A stretch of 64,000 bases of DNA, taken from positions 1,054,001 through 1,118,000 of the forward strand of contig JABYQN010000008.1 of NCBI GenBank assembly GCA_022606135.1, given 5' to 3'. This document shows, one piece after another, positions 23,901 through 35,977 of this stretch; positions within the stretch are counted from its first letter, which is position 1; each line of letters begins with the position of its first letter. The notes under the pieces are model-generated. The model saw only the letters and a list, made by a program, of their open reading frames with translations, had not been told where the DNA came from and did not search any database. This DNA comes from Fomes fomentarius (Eukaryota > Basidiomycota > Agaricomycetes > Polyporales > Polyporaceae). The position numbers and the translations under genes were made by a program.

Positions 23901-26900
23901 CGGCCTCTACTATGCCCTCGATCACACCGCTCGCGCGAAGATCGCTAATTGTGCCTTGCGTGTCGATGCGGCCGTCGAGCATGCGGACCATGTAGTGCGC
24001 GCGGGCAGGACCAGCTCGACGTGATGGGTGACGAGGATCTGGGCGAGGTCAGTTCAGTCTTCATGTCATGACGCGGTAAGGTGCAGTAAGTACTAACCAC
24101 TGTGCGGTTGTTCAAAAGCGGGCCCTTCAAGAGCCTGTCGACCAGCTTCCGTGCGGTATCACTGTCTACCGCACTCAGCGGATCGTCTAGGAGAACATAC
24201 TTGGTTGGCGCATATACCGCCCGAGCAAGAGCCACGCTATGGTTGGAATGTCAATATGTGTGGTCTTCTGCGATAAGAAATCCTACAGACCGAGCCTTCT
24301 GACCGCCAGACAGACTGACACCACTGTCAACCACACCAGTCTCTTCAGCACGCATGCCTCATAGCAAAACGTAGATCTACGCACCGTGCACCGATCTCAG
24401 TCGCGTCCCCATCCTCCAGAACCTCCAAGTCCGCATCCAGCTGACAGCAATCCAAGACGGCGTCGTATCGATCGTAGTCGAAGGGGTGCCCGAAAAGGAT
24501 GTTATCCTTGATGCTCTGGTGCCTCAACCACGGCGACTGGGCGAAATACGAGATCCCGAGTGCGAGCCCATGCTCGTCCACTTTCGACGCGTTCTTGGAC
24601 ATGACGATCCGGCCTTCGAGTGTCGTCAGCTCGCCGAGGAGCGCCATCAGCAGGGCAGTCTTCCCGCTAGCAGTGGGGCCGGTGACGAGCGTGAGCTTGC
24701 CTTCGGGGAACATGACGTTGATGTCGCGCAACTCGAACCGGTGGTCGCCTGGCGAGGCGAGATTTGCGCTGGTCACGGACGCGTCATCGACGGCTGTCGC
24801 GGTCTCGTCTGCCTCCGAAGAGCCGTTCGTACCCGGGCCGAGGTCTTTGGCCTTCCCTTTACCCTTGTCCTTGCTCGGGGCTTCTTTCTTCTCTTCTACC
24901 TCATTCCACTTGAACGAGCCGTTGATGATGCCAAGTCCAGTTTCGGTCTCAGCGGAAGGCGGGACCTTTCCCTTCTTAAGAGTGGACACCTGTTCGTCCA
25001 CCTCGTCCTCATCAAGGTAGGTGGAAATACGATCGAGGGCCACTTTGGACTAATGGGGATGGTTGAGACGTCGCATAAAGCGTTGGTATGTGACAACGCA
25101 CCTGCAACACCTGAACAATCCAAGCCGGGATGACGTTCAAAGGCGCGCGAACCATCTGATACAGGGCAATCGCCTGTAATATAACATGAAAATGAGTGAC
25201 GCAGATCAACCGGTGACCAAGGTGAACTCACCGTGAACGCCGTACCGATGGTCAACTCGTTGCCCTGCGCGACATACACAAAGAACGACGTGACAGAGAC
25301 CAAGATCGGGGCACACGTCCAGATGAGCGAGAATAGCACAGAGTTGATTCGGGCTGAAATACCCGGCCATGTCAGCAATCGTAACAACAGGCACCTATTT
25401 CCGGACCAGAGGCTCACACTTGATCATCCACTGCATCTCAACCTCACGCGCGTCAAGCACGCGCTCGATCCAGCGGTCCTCCCATGCAAAGAACTTGATA
25501 AACTTGATTGCACTGATGAGCTCGTTGAGCACGCCCATGCGTTTGTCCCGAGCTGTAGAGACACCCTTCTGAATGCGGATGGACCGCTTCGCAACAAAGT
25601 TGTTGAGAGGCCAGCTGAGGATCAACACGAAGAAGCCTGCGAAGGCGGACCAGCCTAGCAACCTTGAAATAGCTCATGAGCACTAGTACTGACAGATAAG
25701 TGCAAGGTTGCAAAACTCACTGGTATAGGAAGACGGATGCAATAATTAGTTCGAACGGAGCTGGGGGTGCGAGTTAAGCATCACTGTGCGGCAACACGAC
25801 AACGAGGGAGACATGTATCACACCTCCATACAAGAAGTACATCGCGGAGCAAGTCATCGAGATACGGTTGGCATCTCCCGCCATTAGGTTGACTATCTTG
25901 CCAATGTCCGCTCCCGCCTTCGGCTCGTCCGCCTTGGGGTCTTCCTTCGCGCCAGGCGCCTTCGCCTTCTTATCCGCGTCCTTGTCCACAATACCCGAGA
26001 AGTCTCTGCGCTTGAGCGCCTTGTCGTAGATGGCAGCCATGAGCTCCGATCGGATGCGCGTACACGCACGGCGGCCGAACCACAGATGCTGCACGTCGGC
26101 TTGCGCCTTGGCCAGGGAGCTGGCGAACGCAAGGAAAGCATAGACGAACGCAATCGCGCGCTTCTCCGGGTTCGGCTCCTTGCCGTCGAGCGCATCAAGG
26201 ATGCGTTTGAGGAAGAATGGCCCCGCGTAGTTGAAGACGACGCTGAGGTACGTCAGGACGAAGTCCAGGATGAGGTCGAGTCTGTTCGCGTCCCATATCC
26301 TCCTCAGAAGCTTTCCCGTGGACCGCGAGAACTTGATATGGACGGGACGGGCTTGCAGGCGTGGACTGAGCTGCCAGACGTCTACTTCATTGAGGGTGTT
26401 GTACGTTCCATTTTCGAGGAGGGGCATGATCCAGCGGAAGGACGCCCAGCCCCAGACCGTTGTGTAGTCTTCGGGAGATACAGTCTTGCCCTGCACAATC
26501 GTCGCATCATGCAGTATGGAAGAGTAGACCACGTATGACTCACAATCTCTTCCTTGTTCACGCGGTTGCTCGGGATGCCCAGGGGCATGTTGAGAACGAG
26601 CGTCAGGAGCCCGCTGACAGCCAACAAGTTGATGATGTACACTGTTGACCGTAGAGGAGTAGGCAAGGGTATGTCGTAGACATAGCGGTCATAAATGTGC
26701 CCGAGGAATGTCACCAGTCCGAAGATGAGGTGCACGGAGAATAGAGAGAGTAGGTCGGCTGGTGCAGTCGGAGTAGGCCAGACGATAGGACGGAGGGTAG
26801 CATAGAACCACGTCACCGAGATGAGGAAGTCTCGTGCACCACTCCAGATGTCTTCAGGGTTGACGATGAGACTGTAGCAGCCAACACCTAACCAGAGCAA

Positions 26901-27185
26901 TGTTTCCACGAGCGAGACCGAGGATAGGACGAGCGTACGCCACAACGGCACTTTTGTGTCCTCCTCTTCCTCCAGATGCTCCTCTCCGACTATCAGGGCC
27001 TCGGCTTCTTGAAGATATAGGAAGTCTTTAAATGGCTTTTGTGCAACACGAAGAAAGGCGTGTACGGGTGGAATAGTCGTCAACAGGACGAGGCTGAGGA
27101 ACACAGTCGGGATCACCGCGGACCAGAAGCCGCGGACACACGCGTCAGAGAGCGTGTCCAGCCTTGTACCGTTGCAGAGCGTCAT
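20947..27185 (-). CDS. ABCC-type multidrug ABC transporter, full length
   Basis: A multi-exon gene of over 15 exons encoding roughly 1,500 residues in the order TMD0-like segment, TMD1, NBD1, TMD2, NBD2. It should pump conjugates or drugs across the plasma or vacuolar membrane using ATP. Exon 1 (27185-26546) starts [16 protein letters not shown] and carries several membrane spans. NBD1 has Walker A GPTASGKT (about 24680), signature [12 protein letters not shown] (about 24310) and Walker [13 protein letters not shown] (about 24190). NBD2 has Walker A GRTGSGKS (about 22200), a signature reading NFSQGQRQ, and [12 protein letters not shown] (about 21480). The H-loop lies in [17 protein letters not shown]1 is preceded by a long charged linker ([10 protein letters not shown]) that looks like a lineage-specific insertion. 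The layout matches fungal YOR1/MRP-like proteins. Exact substrate unknown; some inner exon edges were not fixed. Confidence 0.92.
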
Positions 27186-28824
27186 TTTGACGAGCTCGAC
27201 GCGGTTGAATGCGTCGGCGACGTGTAAAGACGGGACTGGAGATCGGGCTGAGCGTGGAAGTTGAACGTTAACGTTGACGCTTTGATGAGGGCATTAACCG
27301 GGTGTGCATGCCGCGAGAGACCGCAGTGACGGCGTGATTACGCACACACGCGTGTCGCCAAATTATTAATCTTATCTATGAATCCTTCGCTTACATCCCA
27401 GTAGTACAAACTAAGTACAGGTTGAGTTGAATAGGTTTGCAAACAGACGAGCAAGTCCTAGCCATGCATACAACACTTGGTGAACTCGCAACGCATCGTT
27501 TGGGTCCACGGTCAACACCTGCCAGCATGTAAGATATAGACTGCAGTATGGACGTCGGCTCAGTGACTACTAGTAGTCCGAGCCAGTAGTCCCTCGGGTT
27601 CTCTGAGAACTAGCCGGTGAACATCAGATGTACCAGGGCGACTCCATCGTAACACAATGATTGCTTCCGTCGGCAGTAGACTCGACGTCCGTGCGATTTT
27701 GCGTCGTGAGGGACTTCATTCATGAAGGCGACAAGGCAAAGAAGCAATCGCACTGGCAGATGGACCGTTGCGAATACCGATATCCTGTACAAAGTCCACC
27801 AATGTCACTGAGCCTCTGTAGTGGAGGATTTTAGGCAATTATGGGATCATATTCACGGCTCCAGGCTGACCGACCAGGATGGAAGTGGACAATGCCGGAT
27901 TGACTGGATTGGTGCTAGTCGTCGTTGCAAGCTGCCAGCTCCCTGTCGCGCGCAGCTAGCTCAGACGAACAACGGTGCCAAGTCGACGTAAAACCTAGAA
28001 AGAGAGGCGGTTGGCGAGAGAAACGAAGACAACGAAAATTGCAGCACTCTCACGTTATGACCTCTCCGTCCTCCCGCTCCTCCGTCTTCCGTCCGCTGGT
28101 AAGTGCAGGAAGCACCGCAACGAGAGGCTGAAGCTGCGTCATGAGCTGATGGACTCGAACGAGGACAAGAACCCGCGAGGATCCGCGGCCAGAAGTCGAG
28201 AACAAGGCGGCACATAGCAGGACGAAGGAGCCATATGCGGTGTCTTCTCCCACCGTCCGAGTCATTCGGACAAGGGCTCGTGCACGCCTTCGAAGGCGCG
28301 AATTCGCAGGTGACAGGTCGCTTCTTATCGCGAGAAGATCAGCAGCGCGCAGGATCTCGTCTTGTCCGCGGACTCATCCCTCTCTCCTCCTCGCTGACGG
28401 ATGTCGCAGAGAACCAACGAAAATCAGCAAGCTCACGTGCAGCGCCCAGACCTCAGTTCGCAGTTGTGGGTGTATGTGTGCACCCTGGGCAAATAACAGC
28501 CAGGCTAGCGGCGCCTTGAGGAGGCCCCAAACCGTGATGCTTCATCCTTGGTGATTTCCGGCTGGGCATGCTGGCCAGCAACGGTCAGCAGACAGAAGCG
28601 TTCGCGGATAGGATGATGTGGTGTCTGCGAAATGACGTACCCAACTACGTGTACATCAGGGTCGACATTACCCCAGGGAGAACAATGGCCCATATGCTTC
28701 GGAGGGTAGGGAAGATCGTGTGCAATCCTAGACAACATGGACGTTCGTCGAACCAGTTGGCCTCTCACTGCTTGTCTGAGAGCATCTTGCCCCACCGTGG
28801 GGACGATGTCCGGAGGGTGATACG

Positions 28825-29205
28825 TTAGACCTCGGTCCGGTGCTTAGAGTATAAGAACGGCTTGAACGTGTCCGACGGGTCCTTCGCGTCTAGGTCTTCA
28901 AGGCGACTGACTGTCCGCTGAGTTCTCGTGACACTCCAAGCTGGCGTTCCGAGCCCCCACACGCACACCTCGTTTCGGCCGCCAGTGCCGCTCGACAGAA
29001 CCGCGGTTATAGTTCCGATGCCTACCCTCCTGAATGTCAACAGCTTAACGGACCATACGAGATCCGAACGTGAAGCTTCCACGATTCCCCTGCCGCGTGT
29101 ATGGGTACTTCTTCGGGAAATCGGAACGAAGATGTTGGAGTGTCGAAGTGCGCAGTGGTCGAGTGAAGAAGTTCGCAATGTCAACTCACGGATACGAGGT
29201 TCCAC
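28825..29205 (-). CDS. Unassigned ORF or fragment, up to 126 aa
   Basis: Not recognised. The end of the frame reads like a natural C-terminus (LDAKDPSDTFKPFLYSKHRT), preceded by VGIGTITAVLSSGTGGRNEV. An upstream exon would be needed for a longer protein. An overlapping plus-strand frame (29070-29327) ends in QQYFFGKNPTPPIWNGRAYL and is also plausible. At most one of them is real. Confidence 0.25.
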   Translation of the reverse strand: MEPRIRELTLRTSSLDHCALRHSNIFVPISRRSTHTRGRGIVEASRSDLVWSVKLLTFRRVGIGTITAVLSSGTGGRNEVCVWGLGTPAWSVTRTQRTVSRLEDLDAKDPSDTFKPFLYSKHRTEV

Positions 29206-29332
29206 CGCAATGCAGTACTAGAGGAGGCTTGTTTGCGGACGATAACCTCATGACGGCGGCGTGTCAGCAGTACTTTTTTGGGAAGAACCCTACGCCGCCG
29301 ATTTGGAATGGACGTGCTTACCTTTGAAACAC

Positions 29333-29365
29333 GACGAACCTCGATTGTGACCTTCGAGGTTCGTC
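29333..29365. other. Perfect 12-bp inverted repeat (hairpin)
   Basis: GACGAACCTCGA is followed by a 9-nt spacer and its exact reverse complement TCGAGGTTCGTC. It lies 5 nt after the stop of a plus-strand open frame. It may form an RNA stem, or be a palindromic protein site or footprint of an excised element. Confidence 0.6.
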
Positions 29366-30933
29366 ATGTATTCGTATGCCAGCTAGATTTCTCAGCAATC
29401 GCAACCGTCTAGACTGTCGACTTCTGGGGTTACATCCGCGAGCCTCCATAGTAGACGTTGGGTAGAGAGAGCTAGGCCGATTACGGATTAGCTCCCGTGA
29501 GTGAATAAAATGAAAGAAGTCCGCGCGTAATGATATGCAACGCAACTGGGCCACCGGCTGCGTTCTGCAACAGCGCTCGATGCCGGCTACGTCGTAGTTC
29601 CAGGTGGGCCTACATCGTGTGCGTCGTACGGTAGCGACATGTGTACCTCTGTCTCGGCGAATAGACTGTCCTCGTCGGCAGGGTCGACTAACTGTACCCG
29701 CCTCCATCCTCCGTGTATGCTTGTCGCGGCTAGAGTATGAAAGTCTGATGAATATCTGGCGCCGTGCGATGAGCGCAGAGATACATGCCTCTCGAGTACA
29801 ACAATCGAGGAGTTTCCTCTCTCGGATGTGGTAGATCGCTCCTCCATTTGGTTGTTGGAGTGGGTTCTGACAGTGTCTAACCGGACCATCGGGCGTCCTG
29901 AGACCGATCGCGTTTCACAGCTGTTCATGTGGTTGGTTCTGTCTATAGGTCAGCTCCGCACCACGACGCAGCAAGACTGCGCATGGGTGCTACTACATGG
30001 CGCAGAGTCCGTGGTGAGGAAAATGCTACTGGTGCATCATGCCCCAGGCTAAGATCCTAGGCCGGATAGACCGGTGTACGGTCAAACGTGTCGCGCACAC
30101 GGACCTGGAAGAGCAACAGATCAGAAGGACGCTGGAACTACTAGTCCGCGTCCATGTGGCAGCAAGCATTGTGGAGGAGCATTGTACGTGAATTTTACGC
30201 ATACGTCGGTGGGGGCGCAGGCTTCTGAGGACAAAGGAGCTCAAAGTTCGAGGATAGCGCGAATGTGGGAAAGAGATATAATATGGCGGAGAGGGGCCAG
30301 AGGTGCGGAGAGAGGCGACTATGGTTCGACGGGAAAGGGAATACAAGGAACAAGGGAAGCCATACTGACTCGCAGACTCGGTCGCCACGGCTACGACGAA
30401 GCCAGGCTGAGGTCTGATTCGCGGGTGGAAGGTCGAGGATCGGATATCGCGCATCGAGGAGGATGTAGTAGAGTTGGATCTGAGTCAAGATCGCAAACGC
30501 GACAAACATACCCTTTTGGGGATAGGCGCTCCCCCACGTGTGTGTGTCGCAGAGAGCGACTGGCGAGGCCAACAAACGACTCGCCCAATTTGTCTGTCCT
30601 CTTATTCCCCTTCGCCGTCTGCGCGCACTCAGCCTTATTCTTGAACGGGCAGCAGCGACCATGCACACAAAGTATAAGAATACGGCGCCCCAGGGGCAGC
30701 GGACTCGCCACACAACGCAAACGACGAACAGAGGAACAACAACACCGCGTCGCATCTAGCAGAGTCGCAACGCCACGCACCGCGCCTGATCTATCCGAGT
30801 CTTCCTCGCGCTCGCGCTCGCCCTCCCGCCCCGCCTCGCGCCCACCCCGTGTCGATCACCTCGCGCCCGCACGCCTAGTCTATTGTCCGCCCGGCCAGTC
30901 CGACTATACCTACTTCCGACCTTAGTCGACTCC

Positions 30934-30942
30934 CATATAATA
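30934..30942 (+). promoter_or_regulatory. TATA-like box of the Clp1-like gene
   Basis: CATATAATA about 50 nt before the start codon at 30991, followed by a CT-rich leader. Confidence 0.5.
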
Positions 30943-30990
30943 CCGCCTCCCGCGCGCATCTCTTCGTCTTTTTTGCTCTCCTCTGTAGAC

Positions 30991-32024
30991 ATGTTCCAGG
31001 TCGCATCCCGCCACGCCGCCGTCCCCGAGGCACTCAACCTCTCCTCGGCACATTACCAGCATCCCGTGAACCCGAAGCTGAACATCCCGCGCCGTCTCGC
31101 CCGCCCCAGCTTCTTTGAGCCCTCGCGTGACTCCATCGCGCGCCTTGACCCAGGGCTCGCCGGCGTCCCCCTCGAATACATTCGCAAGACGCTTGCAGCG
31201 AACTCGCATGAGTACGTGTTTTTTGACTTTGCACTGCACGACCACCAAGTAACAGCATGCTGACGCCGACGCGGTTCCTCTAGCATGCTCACCGCGCTCT
31301 CACTCTTGACGATTCCGAGCTCGCTGCCATGCGCACACCTGCCGTCGTCCATCGACGCGCCCCTGCGCCCGACCGCCCAACCACCCACCGTGTCCTCGTT
31401 CCCGACACACGTCTTCGCCATTCTTTCTTCGCGCTCCTCCTCAACAACGCCCACCGCCGCGTCCTTCGCCGACCGCGCGTCTCTTCCCCCTCCACGACCG
31501 TCCCGCTCTTCCCCGCCTCCGCACTCGTCATGGCCGCCCACTGCTCCCTTCTCCCACCTCTCCCACACGGCTCCCGCCACAGCGCCGCCCGCCGCGCAGC
31601 GGTCACCTTGCCCATCGTCCCCCTGACCGTCCCCAGCCCGGAAACGTACACGCTCCTGCATGCGTACCTCCACACCATGCGCCCCGACACGCTCCTCGCG
31701 TCGCTCCTCCCCTCCCTCGCGTCCTCGCTCCCGCAGATGAGCGCAGCCAGTGCGAGCGCCGGCTCGAACCAGCTAGTGTACGTCGCGCAGTTCAGCTCGA
31801 ACCAGCTCGGACGCCTCGCGCACGCCCTGGCAGGCGCGGCGTTCCAGCGCGGCGGGACTCAGGGCGCGATGAGCGGTCTGATGGGCCATATCAAGGTCAT
31901 CAACGGCTTGTGGCAGAACGTGTGCGCGCTGGGCGTGTTCGATGCGGAGCTGTGGGGTGTCATGGATGTTGCTTGGGAGGTCGTCCTCGCTGCGATGACT
32001 CGGGTCGCCGAGAATCAGGCATGA
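30991..32024 (+). pseudogene. clp1: Clp1 (clampless1)-like protein, apparent frameshift
   Basis: Exon 1 (30991-31211) and exon 2 (from 31284) join in phase. The N-terminal part contains RPSFFEPSRDSIARLDPGLA and PLEYIRKTLAANSHDMLTAL. The C-terminal part contains PLFPASALVMAAHCSLLPPL, PLTVPSPETYTLLHAYLHT, RPDTLLASLLP and a final helix region NGLWQNVCALGVFDAELWG. This layout matches the Clp1 family of mushrooms, which acts downstream of the mating-type homeodomain genes in clamp-cell development. The two parts lie in different frames. The switch falls between about 31440 and 31510, where no AG dinucleotide exists, so an intron cannot explain it. One missing base, for example in the C run at 31486-31490, would account for it. 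As written, translation would end at 31626. It is either a true break or an assembly error. Confidence 0.7.
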
Positions 32025-32943
32025 GGAAGACCCTTCTACGAATTCAAGCTTGGAGCACCGCGAGCAATGTGCGCTGCGCGCACCTGCACGCCGTGAATTC
32101 TGGAAACCGAAAAGAACGAGCTCGAGCTTGCCTTCGAACTTCCCCCCCTCCCATCTTCCCTCCACTCATCCCATCCTTCTTGTTCTCAGTCTCTCGTGGT
32201 CTCTATGGTTTGGACTTCACGCTTATGTTCGCCTAATCTTACATTTCGGCTATTACCTACTGGGCCTCTCTTCCCACACGCATCTCATTCGTCTCATTGT
32301 CATTGACCCGGCTCCGCGCAATACCGCTCATCCCCATTCCCCCTCGCACATATCTACATACCCTGCTGTATCATTTCCAGTCTTGTGTCTTGACTCCCAA
32401 ACTGTATCCTTACTGCGTTCCTTCTCTCTGCTACGGCTCGCTTGGTGTTGAACGTGAAAATCGAGGTCCCTGCTTGGTGCTGTGAAAACCATTCACATCC
32501 TATCTAGTCGAATAATAAAAAGCTTGTGCGAATTGCCTATTCCTATTTCCTCAAGTGTATTTGCCCCCCACCCCCCGGTATGCATGGCGTTGAATATTCC
32601 AACAACGGCTGTCAGTGATCATATTGTCAAGTATTTGCCTACAACAAGGGCGGTTCATGGTTCCCGTCTGAAGGAACTAACCACAGCGGATAATCATATG
32701 TACACAACTACGCATACATATCCTCTCGGCTCCAACTCAGAGGAGCCAGATTTTTGCCAAAACATACAGGCCTCCGACTTCAGTACTATATATAATATGT
32801 CATGCCTCCACTCTGGAGGAACTCTGCATGTCAGAATTGGCCCTGCGATACTGTACAATATTTAACAACGACAACAACTCTCAAGAGAGCGGCAAGCGGC
32901 GCGAGACTGAGGATTGGGCAAAAGGGAAGGTATCCATGGAAAT
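32025..32943. other. 3' flank of the Clp1-like gene
   Basis: T-rich, with AATAAA-like sequence near 32512-32518. No gene seen. Confidence 0.4.
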
Positions 32944-33013
32944 GCATTAAGGGGGAATCGAACCCCCGGCGGGTCGATGGCAACGACCCAGGTTACCACT
33001 ACCCCATTAATGC
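32944..33013 (-). tRNA. tRNA-Gly(GCC), no intron
   Basis: Read on the minus strand the 70 nt fold as a cloverleaf: acceptor GCATTAA pairs with TTAATGC, the D arm is GGGT-AGTGGTA-ACCT, the anticodon stem GGTCG/CGACC holds loop TTGCCAT with anticodon GCC, and the T arm is GGGGG-TTCGATT-CCCCC. A and B box promoter sequences are intact. Confidence 0.93.
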
Positions 33014-33580
33014 TTGTCAATTACTTGCATAATTAAATATCTCCCAATGGAGAAGGCAGATACAAGTTACGGCAGTGGGTGGGTGGGGCTTCTGTGCCTC
33101 CGCTACGCTTAGCATTCCTACTGAACGCCATGATGACAGCTTCGCGAAGCCCCTGAGAGCTTCCAACATACCTCCGAGAATGGATGAGCCCCAACTACAT
33201 ACGCTAACCAACCTCCGACCCAGCGCTCCGGTCATCCGTAAGCGGGCAATGCCAAGCCGCCATGGCCCATAAAACAAATCTCAAGATTGCCCAGATCACT
33301 CCGTTCAATGAACAGGCGCCAATTCTACGATCAGGCTCAGGGCGCAATGAGACGAGACCACTTACTCGACGCGGCTACACGGCCATGGCTCGCCGAGTTC
33401 GCCTCGCCCGCTCTCTCCGCTCCTTCCTCTCCCTCTTCTCATCTTGTCTCAGTCCCACCAGGTTTCCCTTTTGACGACGGCTGAACGTTCCTCCATACCT
33501 CTCTCATACTGATTTCACCACCCCTCTCAGGGGTCATCGTCTGTCCTTTACTCCCCCTTTCCGGCTCAAGTCTCACCACA
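33014..33580. promoter_or_regulatory. Promoter side of the lyase-like gene
   Basis: CT-rich tracts (about 33405-33560) precede the start codon of the next gene. No coding sequence supported. Confidence 0.4.
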
Positions 33581-35381
33581 ATGCGCTCAGAATCCCGCTT
33601 CTCTGTGCTCTCCGCTGCGGTTCTGCTGTTTGTGCAGATTGCACCAGTCCGCTCAGTAACCAGCTATGCGAACGACTTCATCGACCCCAAGCTCATACTA
33701 GGTGTCGACCTTCCCGACGTCACTGTGGACGCCCAGGAGACCATCATCGATTGGGCGGACGAATTGGCTACAGAGGGCCCCTGGTGTGCGTGGTTGCTGA
33801 ATGGAATACTGAAAGCCACATCTCATGCCGAGCATAGCCGTCACAAACAAGTCCTTCTCTGCACCGACCGGCAGTAAGAAGGATTACATGAGTTGGGCTC
33901 CCTAGTGCGTGCCCTGTTCCAAACATTCGATCGTGCTTGTCTGACCTTCCGTTTCCTCTAGCTGGTGGCCTGACTGCTCCAGCGTCGGTAACACGACGGA
34001 ATTGGCCCCGGAAGAAGGTATGCATCCATACTCCAGCTCCAGGGCCACAAGCGCTCACCCGATGTGCAGTTTGGAAAACATGCCCCTACGCCGTCCGAGA
34101 TGGCCAATTCAATCCCGACGTCCGCACGGTCAACGACATCGGCCAATTTGAGGACATGGCCAACGCCGTCCTCTACAACTCGCTCGCATGGGCGATCAAT
34201 GGCTCGTCCGTATACTCCGAGCGCGCAGCGCGTTTCATCAACACATGGTTCCTCGACGAGACCACGGGGATGACGCCCAACTTGGCGTACGCGCAGATGC
34301 AGCGTGGTCCGACTGGACAAACGGGCACGCACACCGGTATCCTGTGCGTCATTCGTCATGCCTGCATATCTCATTGAGGAGATGATCAGAGCTGACGGTA
34401 TGGATTTTGCAGCGATCTCAAATGCATGGCCAAGGTCGTCAGCGGGATCCTCTTGCTTCGTGAGGGCAAGGCTCCTGAGTGGACCACGGAGCTCAACGAC
34501 GGGCTCAACAAGTGGACGACCGACTACATCGGCTGGCTGACGACCGCGGACATCGCTCTAGGGGAGAAGGCTGCGCCCAAGTGAGCACGCTTATTTGGCC
34601 AACTTCTAAGGGTCTTGGTATTGAACGATGCTCCACCCGCAGCAACCACGGCACGTTCTACTTCAACCAGCTGGCTGTGCTCCAGGTGCTTGTTGGTGAC
34701 AACGCGGGCGCGCAGAAGACGCTTGAGGAGTACTTTACCAGCTCATACACTTGGCAAATCGCCAAGGATGGGGACCAGGTAAGCTCAGGATCGGCTCAGC
34801 ACTTGGAGCTCGTCCACTCACTGGATGCTGCTCTGCGGTACGCTCTTGTCCATCTCACACAGCCTCTTGAGACCGCGCGCACGCGCCCATACCACTACCG
34901 CGCTTACAACCTCGCAGCCATGATCGTACGTCCGCAGTCTAGCTCAGCATCAGCCCTTTCATTAACTCACGTCAATTTTGCTCCACTCACATCACCTCAG
35001 ACGAACGCAAAGATCGGCTCCTACATCGGCTACAGCGCCTGGAACTTGACCACCTCGAACGGCACGACGATCAAGGACGCGCTCGACTATGCTATCACCC
35101 TTCCCGCCGGCAAGGAGGTCGCGAGCGAGCTCTGGCCGAACGTCGTCGCCGTCGGGTCCATCTACGGCGACGCGGACGGCAAGTACGCCGAGTTCATGGT
35201 CAAGAACGCCGGCTCCGACTACCCCGCCGACGCCCAGTTCCTCTGGAACCAGCCCTTCTCAGACTCTGGTCTGGCGACGCTCAGCGTCCGCCAGGATGCT
35301 AGTGGTGCGCTTGCCCTTGGCGCGCAGTGGAAGACGCTCGCGATTGCACTTGGTGCGGTCGCAGTCGCGCTTTTCGCGTGA
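33581..35381 (+). CDS. Secreted alginate-lyase-domain protein (PF05426-like)
   Basis: Eight exons: 33581 to about 33782, about 33826-33904, 33962-34017, 34070-34343, 34413-34580, 34643-34778, 34863-34925 and 35001-35381. The first intron's edges are the only uncertain ones. A signal peptide (SVLSAAVLLFVQIAPVRS) is followed by family motifs: DYMSWAPYWWPDC, DGQFNPDVRTVNDIGQFEDM, QRGPTGQTGTHTGIL, NNHGTFYFNQLAVLQVLVGD, ARTRPYHYRAYNLAAMI and DAQFLWNQPFSDSGL. The fold is the (alpha/alpha) toroid of alginate and chondroitin lyases, which cut uronic-acid polysaccharides by beta-elimination; H and Y in NNHGTFY and RPYHY are likely active-site residues. The C-terminus ends in a hydrophobic stretch (WKTLAIALGAVAVALFA) that resembles a GPI-anchor signal. 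The true substrate may be a fungal or plant uronan rather than alginate. It faces the endopolygalacturonase gene tail to tail. Confidence 0.88.
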
Positions 35382-35977
35382 AGAACCGGTTCGGAACTAT
35401 CTGTTGCTATACTAAGTATCCCTGCTGGATCCAGGATCTACGCAGTGCTAGAAAGTGTTGTTCTATTTACTGCATACCATAACACACGAGACGGGAGCGA
35501 GGCTGAGCGCGCTCTGCACACTAGTACTTATCTTGCTTATCCTCACATTCTACTCTTAGTCTTATTGCCCCCGTGCTACACGGTTTCATACTTATGCATC
35601 GTTAACAACTGTGACACTAGTGTGCCAAGGACTTGGTTGAAGTTTGCGTTTGCTTGTGACTGGACACCGTTGTCTAGGGACCATTTGAAAGTAGTTAGTA
35701 TACGTCTTGGTCACTCGCTGTCTCGCAACTAGGTAGTCGTACTGCATATACTGTAGCCACATTCGCTATCATTCATCGGATCCGGTCTCGTCTGCTCTGA
35801 CCTACCCCTTGAATGAACGTTGCCGAGGCAAATGACCAGAAGTAACTAGGGCCCAAGGTAGGAGATCTTCGACACACGTTAACGTTATGATCATGATTCC
35901 CCAGCTACATACTACACAGGCCAGTCCGAGTCCATACTCTCCGACGCATTTTGAACACACAGATTGAGACTAGCAAA
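35382..35977. other. Convergent 3' intergenic region
   Basis: About 600 nt between two gene ends that face each other. AT-richer than its neighbours; no gene, only terminator and polyadenylation potential. Confidence 0.45.

Larger units (their letters stand above)
27186..30933. other. Gene-sparse 3.7-kb region
   Basis: It holds the ABC transporter promoter at its left end and the Clp1-like promoter at its right end. Apart from one unassigned ORF pair near 29 kb and a hairpin, I see nothing that can be supported. A 283-codon plus frame at 30074-30925 and an overlapping minus frame are both low in coding character. Confidence 0.35.

Noticed and set aside
30074..30925. 283-codon plus frame and overlapping 186-codon minus frame
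   Set aside because: Both are arginine- or proline-rich with no motif; the region is better explained as the promoter of the Clp1-like gene.
31409..31600. Intron explaining the Clp1 frame change
   Set aside because: The first available acceptors (31580, 31599) would delete a conserved hydrophobic block, so a one-base frameshift is more likely.
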